A stretch of 64,000 nucleotides of DNA from Brevibacillus parabrevis (GTDB taxonomy: Bacteria; Bacillota; Bacilli; Brevibacillales; Brevibacillaceae), in contig NZ_RHHV01000010.1 in NCBI RefSeq assembly GCF_003710905.1, positions 434,001-498,000 on the forward strand, read 5' to 3'. Made by a program: the position numbers and the translations under genes. Below the pieces are notes generated by a model. The model saw only the letters and a list, made by a program, of their open reading frames with translations, had not been told where the DNA came from and ran no database searches. Shown here in pieces: positions 21,456 through 29,999 of the stretch (its first letter is position 1; each line of letters begins with the position of its first letter).

Positions 21456-22628
21456 TTAAACGGGAATAGATTGACCGAGCCTTTTGGCGGAAGCAGGTCT
21501 TGTGACGGAAAAAACAGCGCAGACAAAGGCCAGAAGCACGAAGATGCCGCCTACCCAAGCCGTGTCCACGACGGAGTAATGCTCAATCACGAAGCCGCCG
21601 ACAGCCGAGCCGAGCGCGATGCCGATGTGCAGGGCGGAAGTGTTCAGGCTTTGCTGGATTTCGTACGACTCCGGCGCGGTTTCGATCAGGTAGTTTTGCT
21701 GGGCTGGTGTAATCGCCCAGCTCAGCATGCTCCAGGCAATCATCACGACCAGGAACAGGTAGAGCGAAAACGTGACGGCCGGAATGAGAAACATCACGAT
21801 GGCAAACGAAGCGATGATGACGAGAATGCTTTTCGTCGAGCCAAGCTTGTCTGCTGCCCAGCCGCCAATCCCGCCGCCGAATACGGCTGAGATGCCGAAA
21901 ATGAAGTAGACGATGCTCACCCAGCCCGAGGAAAGCTGCAAAGCCGTTTTTAAAAACGGAGTGAAGTAAGCGTACAGGGTCAAATGCCCGGTCAGCATCA
22001 AGACGGATGTCAGTTGAGCGCTGATGATCTTCGGTCTTTTCAGCGTCGCGAGCTGTTCTTTCAGCGGAATCGTGGGTCTTGCCGGAATTTTGGGCAAAAA
22101 GGCGTAAATGCCGACGATGGCAGCGAGCGTCAAAACCGAGATGAGCAGGAACGGAGCGCGCCAGCCAAACGAATTGCCGATGACAAGACCAAGCGGAACT
22201 CCGAGGACGAGCGAGCCGCTGACTCCCATGAAAATGACGCCGATCGCTCTGGCCCGGTACGCTTCTTTGACAATGGAAGAAGCGATGGTGATGGACAGGA
22301 CGATGATCAACGAGCCGCTCGCTGCGGAAAAAATCCGCCCAAGCATCAAAACGAAATAAGTAGGACTGAGGAAAGAGATCACGTTGCCGAGCAAAAACAC
22401 AACTAGCGCCCAGACGTACAAAGACTTCCGCTCGGCTTTCGCCGTCACGGTCAAAAGAATCGGAGCAGATAGCGCGAAAATAATGGAAAACATCGTAATC
22501 AGCCAGCCGGCTGTGCTGATGGAGACTTGCAAATCCTCCGCGATGATGTCCAAAATGCCGCCAATGATCAACTCTACCGTACCGACAACAAAGGCAGCGA
22601 TGGCCAGAATGTATACTTTCATGTTCAC
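21456..22628 (-). CDS. Major facilitator superfamily transporter (AraJ/YdhP-like drug or sugar efflux)
   Basis: About 390 residues with 12 membrane helices. It starts with MKVYILAIAAFVVGTVELIIGGILDIIAEDLQVSISTAGWLIT, the DHA1 efflux-group signature, followed by RIFSAASGSLIIVLSI and GVPLGLVIGNSFGWRAPF (motif C-like). Start choice is uncertain: GTG 22628 lies 13 bases after AAAGGAGG, ATG 22622 is two codons further on, and the frame is open to 22673. It exports drugs or small metabolites in the family. The neighbouring deoD downstream may be cotranscribed. No regulator gene is adjacent. Confidence 0.85.
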   Translation of the reverse strand: MNMKVYILAIAAFVVGTVELIIGGILDIIAEDLQVSISTAGWLITMFSIIFALSAPILLTVTAKAERKSLYVWALVVFLLGNVISFLSPTYFVLMLGRIFSAASGSLIIVLSITIASSIVKEAYRARAIGVIFMGVSGSLVLGVPLGLVIGNSFGWRAPFLLISVLTLAAIVGIYAFLPKIPARPTIPLKEQLATLKRPKIISAQLTSVLMLTGHLTLYAYFTPFLKTALQLSSGWVSIVYFIFGISAVFGGGIGGWAADKLGSTKSILVIIASFAIVMFLIPAVTFSLYLFLVVMIAWSMLSWAITPAQQNYLIETAPESYEIQQSLNTSALHIGIALGSAVGGFVIEHYSVVDTAWVGGIFVLLAFVCAVFSVTRPASAKRLGQSIPV

Positions 22629-22811
22629 GGTGACGAGCAAACCTCCTTTTGGATAAAAGAATGAAGTTACCACAGATATAGTAACCTATAATTTTCGCGA
22701 TAACAACCCCTTGTAGTAGTAACCTTTTTGTCCCTGTAACAATATTTGACAATAGACTTGCTAGACTCATATAGTAAAAAAGGAAAAAAATAGAGGATTG
22801 AGGGGAAGCTT

Positions 22812-23486
22812 TTGGGGAAATTGTTCTTGTTCTCATTTTTATGGTGGCTGACAGGTAATCCGTTTATCGCGCTGCTCGTCATTTTGCTCGTCCTGTACTT
22901 TCTCGATTTGCGCTTTGTCCGGCTGCTGCCTGACATCACGAAGCCGTATCGGCGCTGGAGGCGACTGTCCGCCCTGAACAGCCAGCTTAGGCTAAATCCG
23001 CACGATACGCCTGCCAAGCTTGAGGCTGCCCGGCTGCTCATGGAAAAACGGCAGTACACAGAAGCTTTGACCTATCTGGACGGTATTTCTATCGCGATGC
23101 AAGATTCGGCTGAATATTTGTGCGACAAAGGAATTTGCTTGCTCAAGGTCGGACGGATGGAAGAAGGACTGGAGCTGATCGGCAAGGCTTTGCAACTGAA
23201 TCCGCGCGTCCGGTACGGAGAGCCATACCTCATCGTCGGGGAAGAATATGCGAAGCGCAAACAACAGGAAAAAGCGCTGGAATATTTGGGCGAGCTGGCG
23301 AAGATGAACATGTCATCGTGCGAGGTATACTTCAAACTTGGCGTGGTGTACGGCGAATTGCAGCAAAAAGACAAGGCGAAAGCGTCCTTTCAGGAAGCTG
23401 TAGAAGTCTACCGGGGGCTGCCCTCCTACAAGCGCCGGACGGAAAGACGCTGGGCGTTCCTGGCCTGGCTGCGAAAAACGATCTGA
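22812..23486 (+). CDS. Membrane-anchored tetratricopeptide-repeat protein
   Basis: A 224-residue protein with an N-terminal hydrophobic anchor (LFLFSFLWWLTGNPFIALLVILLVLYFLDL), then about four TPR-like helix pairs (LNPHDTPAKLEAARLLMEKRQYTEALTYL, AEYLCDKGICLLKVGRMEEGLELIGKALQLNP, EEYAKRKQQEKALEYLGELAKM, YFKLGVVYGELQQKDKAKASFQEAVEVY). The start is TTG 22812 with GAGGGGAAG upstream. It probably scaffolds protein interactions at the membrane; partners are unknown. A hairpin terminator follows. Confidence 0.8.
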   Translation: MGKLFLFSFLWWLTGNPFIALLVILLVLYFLDLRFVRLLPDITKPYRRWRRLSALNSQLRLNPHDTPAKLEAARLLMEKRQYTEALTYLDGISIAMQDSAEYLCDKGICLLKVGRMEEGLELIGKALQLNPRVRYGEPYLIVGEEYAKRKQQEKALEYLGELAKMNMSSCEVYFKLGVVYGELQQKDKAKASFQEAVEVYRGLPSYKRRTERRWAFLAWLRKTI

Positions 23487-23513
23487 TGGTTGCCATTTCC
23501 GGCAGCCATTTTT
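23486..23513 (+). terminator. Rho-independent terminator after the TPR gene
   Basis: TGGTTGCC / GGCAGCCA hairpin (one G-T pair) followed by a T-run. Confidence 0.7.
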
Positions 23514-23639
23514 CTTTGTGGTCAGTCACCGCTTCGAGACCATTCCTCCATAAAAAAAGCAAATCTTTTGCCGATGTTTTTGCAATCCATACCCATAAGC
23601 GTTCATAATAGAAGCAATACATTCAGGATGTGATCACGC

Positions 23640-24359
23640 TTGCAAATCATTGTATATGACCTGGAAACGACACTGACTCATCAAAAAGACAAGATTCCGG
23701 AAATCATCGAGATCGGAGCGGCAAAAATTGTTCCCGGACCAAACGGCGTGGAGGTAGACACCTTCCAGAGCTATACGTTTCCGGCCATCGAGCGCAGAAT
23801 TTCGGAGCGCACCCGCAAGTTCGTCGGTTTGGACAAGGAAAACATGCCGACGTTTATTCCGTTTCGCAAAGGCTTCCATTCCTTTTTGGAGTGGATTGGA
23901 ACCGATTCGGACTACTACCTGTGCTCGTGGGGCCAGGATGACAAGCGGCTGATGATCGAGCATTGCGCCCGCTTTGGGCTGGATTTCAGCTGGATGCGCA
24001 ATTACAACGATATTCAGCCCGCGATCAGCATGCTGCTCGCCGACCGCAAGCAGATGAGTCTCAAGGATGCGATCGATTGTGCCGGAATTGTCCAGGAAGG
24101 AAGGCTGCATTCCGCGCTGGTTGATGCGATACATACAGCTCACCTGTTGATCAAGTACAACAAGACGGTTCACCTGTCGCAAAACACGCCCGAAGAGAAC
24201 TATAATTTGTCCAGCCCGCTGTACATGACGTGCCGCTCCTGCAAAAAGCAGAAATACTACACGGCTTTCGGCAGGAAAAGCAGAAGGTGCCAGGCATGCT
24301 TGCAGCATAAAAAACAGTTGGAGCAAGCAACCGAAACGACGGGGGCACCGAATCACTAG
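23640..24359 (+). CDS. DEDDh 3'-5' exonuclease with C-terminal four-cysteine knuckle
   Basis: A 239-residue protein. The exonuclease core has Exo I IVYDLETTLT, Exo II CSWGQDDKRLM and Exo III HSALVDAIHTAHL, giving the Asp, Glu, Asp, His, Asp metal/catalytic set (RNase T/KapD-like group). After residue ~195 a short zinc-ribbon-like segment CRSCKKQKYY ... RRCQACLQH adds two CxxC pairs. The start is TTG 23640 with an AGGATGTG site. It probably trims RNA or DNA 3' ends; the knuckle may bind nucleic acid. The following GNAT gene begins about 35 bases downstream. Confidence 0.82.
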   Translation: MQIIVYDLETTLTHQKDKIPEIIEIGAAKIVPGPNGVEVDTFQSYTFPAIERRISERTRKFVGLDKENMPTFIPFRKGFHSFLEWIGTDSDYYLCSWGQDDKRLMIEHCARFGLDFSWMRNYNDIQPAISMLLADRKQMSLKDAIDCAGIVQEGRLHSALVDAIHTAHLLIKYNKTVHLSQNTPEENYNLSSPLYMTCRSCKKQKYYTAFGRKSRRCQACLQHKKQLEQATETTGAPNH

Positions 24360-24394
24360 CAAGCAGACTGTGCGCAATAGAGGGAGAAGAGAAC

Positions 24395-25261
24395 ATGATT
24401 CGAGACATGCACGATGGCGACATGAAAGCGGTTGTGGCGATGCTGCAACGCGGGGTGCAATGGCGCGCGCTGGAGATTGCCGCGATTTTGAAGTCCGCTA
24501 CCGTGTTCCTGTACGAACAGCAAGGGGAGATTGTTGCCTGCGGCATGTATGATGTCACTTCCTTTGGTGAAGAAGGAACGGCTGAAATTTATGTCTATAC
24601 GCGCCCTGAGTGGCGAAACCAAGGGATCGGTTCCAGTCTGTTCGACCAGCTTTTTCGGCAGTTGGAACAGCAGGAGAAAAGGATGACGGCTGTAGCCGCT
24701 ACTTATCGTGTCGACGAAGGGGAAGCGGAAGCGTTTTTTGCCGGGAGAGGCTTTGTGCCTTTGTGGGGACAGCATCTGATGCAATACAGCGGCGGCATGC
24801 TCGCTGAGCCGACGCTTGCGATCAAGCCTTTTGCCGAGGGTGATCTGGAGCGCTACATCCAGTCCCAGAGTGATGCCTACTACGAAGTGCGCAAAGGCAT
24901 CGACCTGAAGCCGTACCGCTTGACAGATTGCTCCGAGCAAACGATGGAGTCGTGGAAAAAGTGGCTGCTGACGGAGATGAAAGACGATATTCACATGTTT
25001 TATGACGAAGCGGGAGCGTTCGTCGGTTCGCTGATCGTCACCCCGCACGGCGAGGCTTACGATGTGTTTGTCGATCCGCTGCATCAAGGAAAAGGCTACG
25101 GCAAACAGCTTGCCGCATTTTTTGTAAACCGGACGCTGGAAAGAGGATTGCAGCCGTATTTGCTGACCGGAACGCACAACAAGCCGGCGATTGCCTTGTA
25201 TGAACGGACAGGCTTTCAGACTTGCCAGACGATGCTGACGGCAAGACGTCCGTTGTCCTGA
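24395..25261 (+). CDS. Tandem GNAT N-acetyltransferase
   Basis: 288 residues with two GNAT units. The first (1-~135) has AEIYVYTRPEWRNQGIGSSLFDQL with the acetyl-CoA loop RNQGIG. The second (~140-288) has DVFVDPLHQGKGYGKQLAAFFVNRTL with QGKGYG and the late GTHNKPAIALYERTGF. Both loops look intact, so neither half is clearly degenerate. The start ATG 24395 has GGGAGAAGAG upstream. The substrate is unknown. A bidirectional hairpin terminator separates it from the convergent glycosyltransferase gene. Confidence 0.85.
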   Translation: MIRDMHDGDMKAVVAMLQRGVQWRALEIAAILKSATVFLYEQQGEIVACGMYDVTSFGEEGTAEIYVYTRPEWRNQGIGSSLFDQLFRQLEQQEKRMTAVAATYRVDEGEAEAFFAGRGFVPLWGQHLMQYSGGMLAEPTLAIKPFAEGDLERYIQSQSDAYYEVRKGIDLKPYRLTDCSEQTMESWKKWLLTEMKDDIHMFYDEAGAFVGSLIVTPHGEAYDVFVDPLHQGKGYGKQLAAFFVNRTLERGLQPYLLTGTHNKPAIALYERTGFQTCQTMLTARRPLS

Positions 25262-25277
25262 AACCATTTTTGCCAAT

Positions 25278-25325
25278 AAAAAAGCCGCACGGTCACGATT
25301 GATAGCGACCGGAGCGGCATTTTTT
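25278..25325. terminator. Bidirectional terminator between GNAT and TagO-like genes
   Basis: AAAAAAGCCGC (25278-25288) pairs with GCGGCATTTTTT (25314-25325), with an additional CGGTC / GACCG stem inside. Confidence 0.8.
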
Positions 25326-25336
25326 ATGCGCTTGCG

Positions 25337-26299
25337 TTAGACTCCAAGCAACAGCAAGATGATCGAGGTGAGCGAGAAACAGACGCTGATCAGGCAAAGG
25401 AAAGCCACGACCTGCTTCGGATTGAGTCCCGTACGCAACAGGCGGTAATGAACCTGGCTCGCATCAGCCTGGTAGATCGGCTTGCCTTGCATGAAGCGTT
25501 TCATCACGACAAACAAATTGTCGAAGATCGGGACGCCCAGCGCCAAAATCGGGATGAACAAGGACAGGACGGTTGCCTGCTTGAACGCTCCATCCAGCGC
25601 AATCACGGCGAGGATGAACCCGAGAAAAGTCGCCCCTGCATCCCCCATGAAAATTTTCGCGGGCGGCTTGTTGTAGCGAAGGTAGGCGAGAGCGACTCCG
25701 ACCAGGCTGATCGCCATGATTGCGGAAGTGTTCTGGCCTTTGACGAGAGCCACAACAAACAGGGTGCCGGCAGAAATGGCGGAAAGTCCTCCTGCGAGGC
25801 CGTCCATTCCGTCCGAAAAGTTGATGACAGTAGTTACTCCGAATATCCAGAGGATCGTGAGAACGAATTGAAGCCATTCCGGCAACAAAATGTACTCGCC
25901 GCTAAGCGGATTGTAGAACCCGGAGAAGGTGATCCCCGACATGTACACAATCACAGCGGCCGACAGTTGGACGATCAGTTTGGGCAGGGCTGAGAAATCT
26001 TTGCCCTGGGTTTTGTACCAATCGTCGATGGTGCCGATGGTAAGAAGGAGCAGCGAGCCGATCAATACGGCGACAGTCTGTTCCGGCGACTCTTTGGAAA
26101 ACAACAGAAAAGATGCGGCGAACCCGACAAAGATGGCATAGCTGGCCGTGAGCGGAATCGGCTCGCGGTGAATCTTGCGCTCGACGTCTTTCCGGGGCTT
26201 GTCCACAAAATCAAGGCGAAATGCCAGTTTGGCCAGCGGTGGAATCAGCACCATGACGATAGCGAACGACAGTACAAACGAAATCGCGTATGTAATCAT
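25337..26299 (-). CDS. Undecaprenyl-phosphate GlcNAc-1-phosphate transferase family (TagO/WecA-like)
   Basis: About 320 residues with ten or so membrane helices. The MraY/WecA/TagO motifs are clear: FVDKPRKDVERKIHREPIP after helix 1, IGTIDDWYKTQGKDFSALPKLIVQ (DDxx), NFSDGMDGLAGGLSAI, KIFMGDAGATFLGF, and a late VHYRLLRTGLNPKQV histidine loop. The reaction moves a sugar-1-phosphate from UDP-GlcNAc (or similar) to undecaprenyl phosphate, the first lipid-linked step of teichoic acid or surface polysaccharide. ATG 26299 is preferred because AGGAG abuts the upstream ATG at 26305. No wall genes flank it here, so the exact polymer is unknown. Confidence 0.9.
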   Translation of the reverse strand: MITYAISFVLSFAIVMVLIPPLAKLAFRLDFVDKPRKDVERKIHREPIPLTASYAIFVGFAASFLLFSKESPEQTVAVLIGSLLLLTIGTIDDWYKTQGKDFSALPKLIVQLSAAVIVYMSGITFSGFYNPLSGEYILLPEWLQFVLTILWIFGVTTVINFSDGMDGLAGGLSAISAGTLFVVALVKGQNTSAIMAISLVGVALAYLRYNKPPAKIFMGDAGATFLGFILAVIALDGAFKQATVLSLFIPILALGVPIFDNLFVVMKRFMQGKPIYQADASQVHYRLLRTGLNPKQVVAFLCLISVCFSLTSIILLLLGV

Positions 26300-26409
26300 G
26301 ACCATCTCCTACGAAAAGACAGCATTTTTTTAGACAAGTCTATTATAGGAAGGATTCCAAATTTTGTCGACTCTTGCTGACGAAGCGTGGGGAGGTACCA
26401 AAAAAAGTT

Positions 26410-26448
26410 GGTACTTATTTCATAGACAACGAAAAAATATAATCCCTT
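26410..26448 (+). promoter_or_regulatory. Probable sigma-A promoter region for the small membrane protein
   Basis: TTGGTA near 26409 and TATAAT at about 26438 lie upstream of an AGGAGG ribosome site. The spacing is longer than optimal, so only the -10 box is firm. Confidence 0.4.
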
Positions 26449-26463
26449 CTAGGAGGGATCAAC

Positions 26464-26856
26464 ATGGAATATATGGGCTTATGGTTCATCTTGGGCATCA
26501 TTTTTATGCTGACGTGGGCGACGAAAAGAATGAATGGCTGGAGCAAGCTCGCTGTGATCGTCTATTACGCGGTTTTGTCATATGTATTTATTGCGCGAAA
26601 AGAAGAGATTTACCAGGAGTATCATGCGCTGCCGGTTCCGAAACAGTTTTGGGACACCAATTCGGAATGGGTCGGGTTCATGACGGGCTTTTTCTTTGTT
26701 CCTTTCTTGCTGCTGCTGGTGTACAACTACTTCCTTTGGTTCATGGCCGTTTCGGGAACGAAGAAAAAGCTGCTCGTTGCGCTTTCCCTCATCCCGGCAG
26801 CTGTTGTGTATATGTGTCTGCTGTTTATCTTTAGCATGTACGGGTATCGTCCGTAG
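26464..26856 (+). CDS. Small integral membrane protein, unrecognised
   Basis: A 130-residue protein with four predicted membrane helices (MGLWFILGIIFMLTWAT, LAVIVYYAVLSYVFIA, FMTGFFFVPFLLLLVYNYFLWFM, VALSLIPAAVVYMCLLFIF). Between helices 2 and 3 is a soluble loop with EEIYQEYHALPVPKQFWDTNSEW. The ATG has AGGAGGGATC upstream. It stands alone between a convergent-side glycosyltransferase and a GNAT gene. No family recognised. Confidence 0.75.
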   Translation: MEYMGLWFILGIIFMLTWATKRMNGWSKLAVIVYYAVLSYVFIARKEEIYQEYHALPVPKQFWDTNSEWVGFMTGFFFVPFLLLLVYNYFLWFMAVSGTKKKLLVALSLIPAAVVYMCLLFIFSMYGYRP

Positions 26857-26990
26857 TGAATAACAGTTTTAATGCGTGTTAGATTTTCTTACATAAAATG
26901 TGATTTGTTCACTGACTTTTCTCCGTTCGTCCGCTATGATGGAGTGGAGAGGAACCTGCAAGATACCTCATGAAACGGAGGGTTCAAAGC

Positions 26991-27506
26991 ATGACGCCAG
27001 GATTGTCGTATCGAGAAGTGATCCAGCCTTCGGAAGCGGAGCTGCGCGAATTGGCCCGGTTGTTGGTGGACGTCGTGGCGGACGGGGCTTCCATCGGGTT
27101 TTTGCCGCCTTTGACGGAGGAAGAAGCGTACAAGTATTGGACTTTGGTCCCGCGCGAACAGGTTGTTGTCTGGGTAGCAGAAAAGGAAACGGGCATCGTC
27201 GGAACGATCCAGCTTCAGTTGTCGGATCGGCCGAACGGACTGCACCGGGCCGAGATCGTCAAGCTGATGGTGCATCCTTCGGCACAGCGCCAAGGAATTG
27301 GCCGCACGCTGATGCTGCTCGCAGAGGCGCGGGCGATGGCGGAGAACCGCAGCCTGCTCGTATTGGATACGCGGGCGGGCGATCCGTCGAACCAGTTGTA
27401 TCAGGCGATGGGCTACAAGGAAGCCGGGCGCATTCCCCAGTATGCAAAATCGGCGGACGGAGAACTGCACGACACGGTGATTTACTATAAACAAATCGGC
27501 GAATAG
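26991..27506 (+). CDS. GNAT family N-acetyltransferase
   Basis: 171 residues. The GNAT core is complete: VVWVAEKETGIVGTIQLQLSD, EIVKLMVHPSAQRQGIGRTLMLLAEARAMAENR with the acetyl-CoA loop RQGIG, and LVLDTRAGDPSNQLYQAMGYKEAGRIPQYA. Start 26991 is preferred over the ATG at 26970 because CGGAGGG precedes it. It resembles the aminoglycoside/phosphinothricin-like small acetyltransferases, but the substrate cannot be set. A hairpin terminator follows. Confidence 0.87.
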   Translation: MTPGLSYREVIQPSEAELRELARLLVDVVADGASIGFLPPLTEEEAYKYWTLVPREQVVVWVAEKETGIVGTIQLQLSDRPNGLHRAEIVKLMVHPSAQRQGIGRTLMLLAEARAMAENRSLLVLDTRAGDPSNQLYQAMGYKEAGRIPQYAKSADGELHDTVIYYKQIGE

Positions 27507-27517
27507 CGAAAGGCCAG

Positions 27518-27543
27518 GCGGACGACAGGAGTCCGCTTTTCTT
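27518..27543 (+). terminator. Rho-independent terminator after the GNAT gene
   Basis: GCGGAC / GTCCGC stem with a short loop, followed by TTTTCTT. Confidence 0.7.
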
Positions 27544-27550
27544 GATTCAG

Positions 27551-27579
27551 TTGACAAACCGACCGGCGGTTTGTATAGT
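27551..27579 (+). promoter_or_regulatory. Sigma-A promoter with an embedded TetR-type operator
   Basis: TTGACA (27551-27556), 17-bp spacer, TATAGT (27574-27579). The spacer holds a perfect 8-bp inverted repeat ACAAACCG-N5-CGGTTTGT (27554-27574). This is the size and position expected for autorepression by the TetR-family protein encoded next. Confidence 0.8.
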
Positions 27580-27627
27580 AAAAGAAAGGAAATGGACTTC
27601 CATCATTCATGTTCACAGGAGGAGACT

Positions 27628-28218
27628 ATGTCATCGATCCATCAAAATCCGAGCTTTCAATTGCTGCTTACAGCCACGGAGGAATTGATTCTGGAAAAAG
27701 GATGCCAGCAAACGACGTTGCAGGACATCATGAAGCGTTCGGGATTGTCCAAAGGAGCTATTTACCATTACGTAAAAAGCAAGGATGAGCTTTTGGGCTT
27801 GCTGCTACAGAGGCGATTTGCTGCGATCAGCCAGCGGTTTTACCAGACTGTGAGGGAAGGGGGAGGGGAATTGGCGGAAGCGTTGGGGACTATTTCGCAG
27901 AGCTTGAGTCATGTCCACGACCCGCGCGATGTGACGAACCTGATCCTGATTTACTTGCTGAGCAAACGGGAAGATCCAGTCATTGGCGACATGCTTTCCC
28001 GACTGCATGCGGAGAGCATACAAACCTCAAAGGAATGGATCGAGGTGGGGCAAAAAGCCGGAGTGATCCCGGAAAGCCTCGATGCCGAGAAGATCGCCAT
28101 TCTTTTTACGATGATCACGTACGGTATCAGGATGAAGACGCAAATCGCACCGGAAGCCAAAGGATTGTCCGTCGATGAAGTGCATCAAATCATGCATCAA
28201 ACGCTGACAAAAAACTAG
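27628..28218 (+). CDS. TetR family transcriptional regulator
   Basis: 196 residues. The N-terminal helix-turn-helix (LLLTATEELILEKGCQQTTLQDIMKRSGLSKGAIYHYVKSKDELLGLLL) is canonical TetR. The C-terminal ligand domain includes HVHDPRDVTNLILIYLLSKREDPVIGDMLSRL. The start ATG 27628 has AGGAGGAGAC upstream. The frame extends upstream into the promoter and is not used. A perfect palindrome inside its own promoter predicts autorepression. The membrane protein gene 17 bases downstream is the likely co-regulated target. Confidence 0.92.
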   Translation: MSSIHQNPSFQLLLTATEELILEKGCQQTTLQDIMKRSGLSKGAIYHYVKSKDELLGLLLQRRFAAISQRFYQTVREGGGELAEALGTISQSLSHVHDPRDVTNLILIYLLSKREDPVIGDMLSRLHAESIQTSKEWIEVGQKAGVIPESLDAEKIAILFTMITYGIRMKTQIAPEAKGLSVDEVHQIMHQTLTKN

Positions 28219-28235
28219 CAGGGGGGAGTTGTGCC

Positions 28236-28928
28236 ATGCTCATTTTTTCGATCTTCAAAGTGCTCCATATCATCGCCGGATTTACCGCTTTGCTTGTGTT
28301 CTGGATTCCTGTCGTCACAAAAAAAGGCGGAAAGGCACATGTGCGCTCGGGCTGGGTGTATGTCTGGGCGATGGGAGCGGTAGCGATCTCGGCTTTGGTC
28401 ATGGGCATTTGGCGAATTGGCTTTGATCCGCAAAAAACAGGAGAGTCGGTTGCTTTTGCCTGGTTCCTCATTTTTATCGCCATACTGAGCTCAGCAACGG
28501 CCTGGTACGGGATTCGCGTGCTCCGCTACAAAAATCGCAAGGCTGCGCACCGTCACGCGATCGACTTGCTGTTTCCTGCCCTGCTGCTGCTTTCGGGAGG
28601 CGCCATGAGCCTGTATGGAGCGTCCATCGGTTTTACGCTCTTGACCTGGTTTCCGTTCATCGGGATTTTCCTCGGTGCTTCGCAGCTTTGGTACTGGCTG
28701 CGCGCGCCGGGGCGCAAGCTTCACTGGTGGTTCGAGCACTTGGGCGGGATGCTCGGCTGCTGTATTGCGACGATTACGGCTTTTACCGTATTTGGCGCAC
28801 CACGTCTGTTGGGGCTTAGCTCGGTTCACCCGCTTGTCTGGTTCATGCCGACAATCGTACTCGTTCCCTGTATCATCGGTTTTTCGCGCTACTATCAAAA
28901 GAAATTCAATCAGTCGAAAAGCGTTTGA
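28236..28928 (+). CDS. Integral membrane protein, DUF2306-like
   Basis: 230 residues with about seven membrane helices. It has the histidine-rich pattern of this group: FKVLHIIAGFTALLVFW, KKGGKAHVRSGWVYVWAM, RKAAHRHAIDLLFPALLL, and HWWFEHLGGMLGCCIATITAF. The regularly placed histidines in helices may bind haem or metal, as suggested for related predicted membrane proteins; that is inference. It begins 17 bases after the TetR gene with a GGGGGGAG site and is probably under its control. Confidence 0.72.
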   Translation: MLIFSIFKVLHIIAGFTALLVFWIPVVTKKGGKAHVRSGWVYVWAMGAVAISALVMGIWRIGFDPQKTGESVAFAWFLIFIAILSSATAWYGIRVLRYKNRKAAHRHAIDLLFPALLLLSGGAMSLYGASIGFTLLTWFPFIGIFLGASQLWYWLRAPGRKLHWWFEHLGGMLGCCIATITAFTVFGAPRLLGLSSVHPLVWFMPTIVLVPCIIGFSRYYQKKFNQSKSV

Positions 28929-29065
28929 GCGGAGCGCATGGCGTGCAACAAAATGCTGTGCGCCTGCTCGCAGCATCAGAAAATTTTGCTGGATAGCGTA
29001 ACTTTCCATATCTTGGGCCGTCTTTACACTTGTACAGATTTTCCCGTGAGAAAGGAAGGTTGTGA

Positions 29066-29602
29066 ATGGCAAAATTGTCTCTTGCTGCCCTCGTTCCGTT
29101 GCGTTCAGATATTGCCCACAAAGTTACGGAGTTGGATCAGGAACGTGAAAATAACGCTTTCTGTGTCTATATAAAAGGCGACAAAGCCGAGGAGCCGTCC
29201 CGGTCGTTTACGCTGATCACGGAAGAACTGGAGGAAGCCCGCGAAGACTTTCGCCAGATTGACGAGCTGATTCACGGGGCCAACCTCGCGCATCATATTT
29301 TGTGGAACAAGCAGGAGATCAGCTTGTTTACCGCGATGCAAACCGCCAAGCATATGCGCAAGGAAGCGGCTTCGCTCAAAAGATACGGCTCGATGAAAAA
29401 AGAAGAGCTGAATACAGGCAGGTTTTACAACGGCGGCGAACAGACCATTACCCGCGCCATGTACGATATCGAAAAAGCGCGCGAGAACGGGTTGCAGCTC
29501 GAACGTAAGGTCAAACGTCTGTCCCAGCTGATCGAAGACGAGTGCCACAAAATTTTTCTGGAGTTTCCGCAAGCCGAGAAGTACATTGATTTGGAAGACT
29601 AG
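29066..29602 (+). CDS. Coiled-coil-rich protein, possibly DIP1984/septicolysin-like
   Basis: 178 residues, soluble, strongly helical: LAALVPLRSDIAHKVTELDQERENNAF, EELEEAREDFRQIDELIHGANLAHHILW, LFTAMQTAKHMRKEAASLKRYG, IEKARENGLQLERKVKRLSQLIEDECHKIF. The opening (L-R-x-D-I-x-x-K-V-x-x-L) and the RQIDELIHGAN segment recall the DIP1984 family, but I am not certain. The ATG has GAAAGGAAGG upstream. No partner genes are apparent. Confidence 0.6.
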   Translation: MAKLSLAALVPLRSDIAHKVTELDQERENNAFCVYIKGDKAEEPSRSFTLITEELEEAREDFRQIDELIHGANLAHHILWNKQEISLFTAMQTAKHMRKEAASLKRYGSMKKEELNTGRFYNGGEQTITRAMYDIEKARENGLQLERKVKRLSQLIEDECHKIFLEFPQAEKYIDLED

Positions 29603-29624
29603 GCGCATGGTTCATGTGCTTAGC

Positions 29625-29947
29625 TTAGAAAACGTAGAAAGCTTGGGGCTATGTTTTGTAAGCTGAGTACAGCTCAGCCACAGGAAATCGCGGACAAACG
29701 CTTATCTTTGTGCGAGACAAGGACCCCTGTGAGCAGTGCATGCTGCTCATAGAAATGTATGACAGAGCATACCTACAAAAACTATGAGAGACTGAACCAA
29801 TCGCCAGACGGCTATTCGCCTGCTCGATTACTCGTTCTATACGGCTGGACAACCGCGAACACCGTACTCTCCTTTCTCGTCCCGTTTCCTGTGAATTTTC
29901 GCCATGATGAGACCTTCTTGTGTTGTGTGCCAAGGAGGTTTTTTTGC
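29625..29947 (+). ncRNA. Candidate structured transcript ending in an intrinsic terminator
   Basis: Several local stems are visible: AAAACGTAG / CTATGTTTT (about 29629-29656), CTGAG / CTCAG, CACAGG / CCTGTG (about 29680-29731), and GAGCAG / CTGCTC. The stretch closes with ACCTTCTTG / CAAGGAGGT followed by seven Ts (about 29911-29947). No known RNA family is recognised; the terminator could simply serve the upstream gene. Low confidence as an RNA gene. Confidence 0.3.
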
Positions 29948-29999
29948 TAGATAAGGAGATTTAACAGGTTTGGCCTGTTGATCGCGGCTGTGGTGGGGG

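Noticed and set aside
29649..29950. Open frames on both strands in the 29.6-29.95 kb gap
   Set aside because: No ribosome site, arginine/serine-rich or low-complexity products, overlapping stem-forming sequence.
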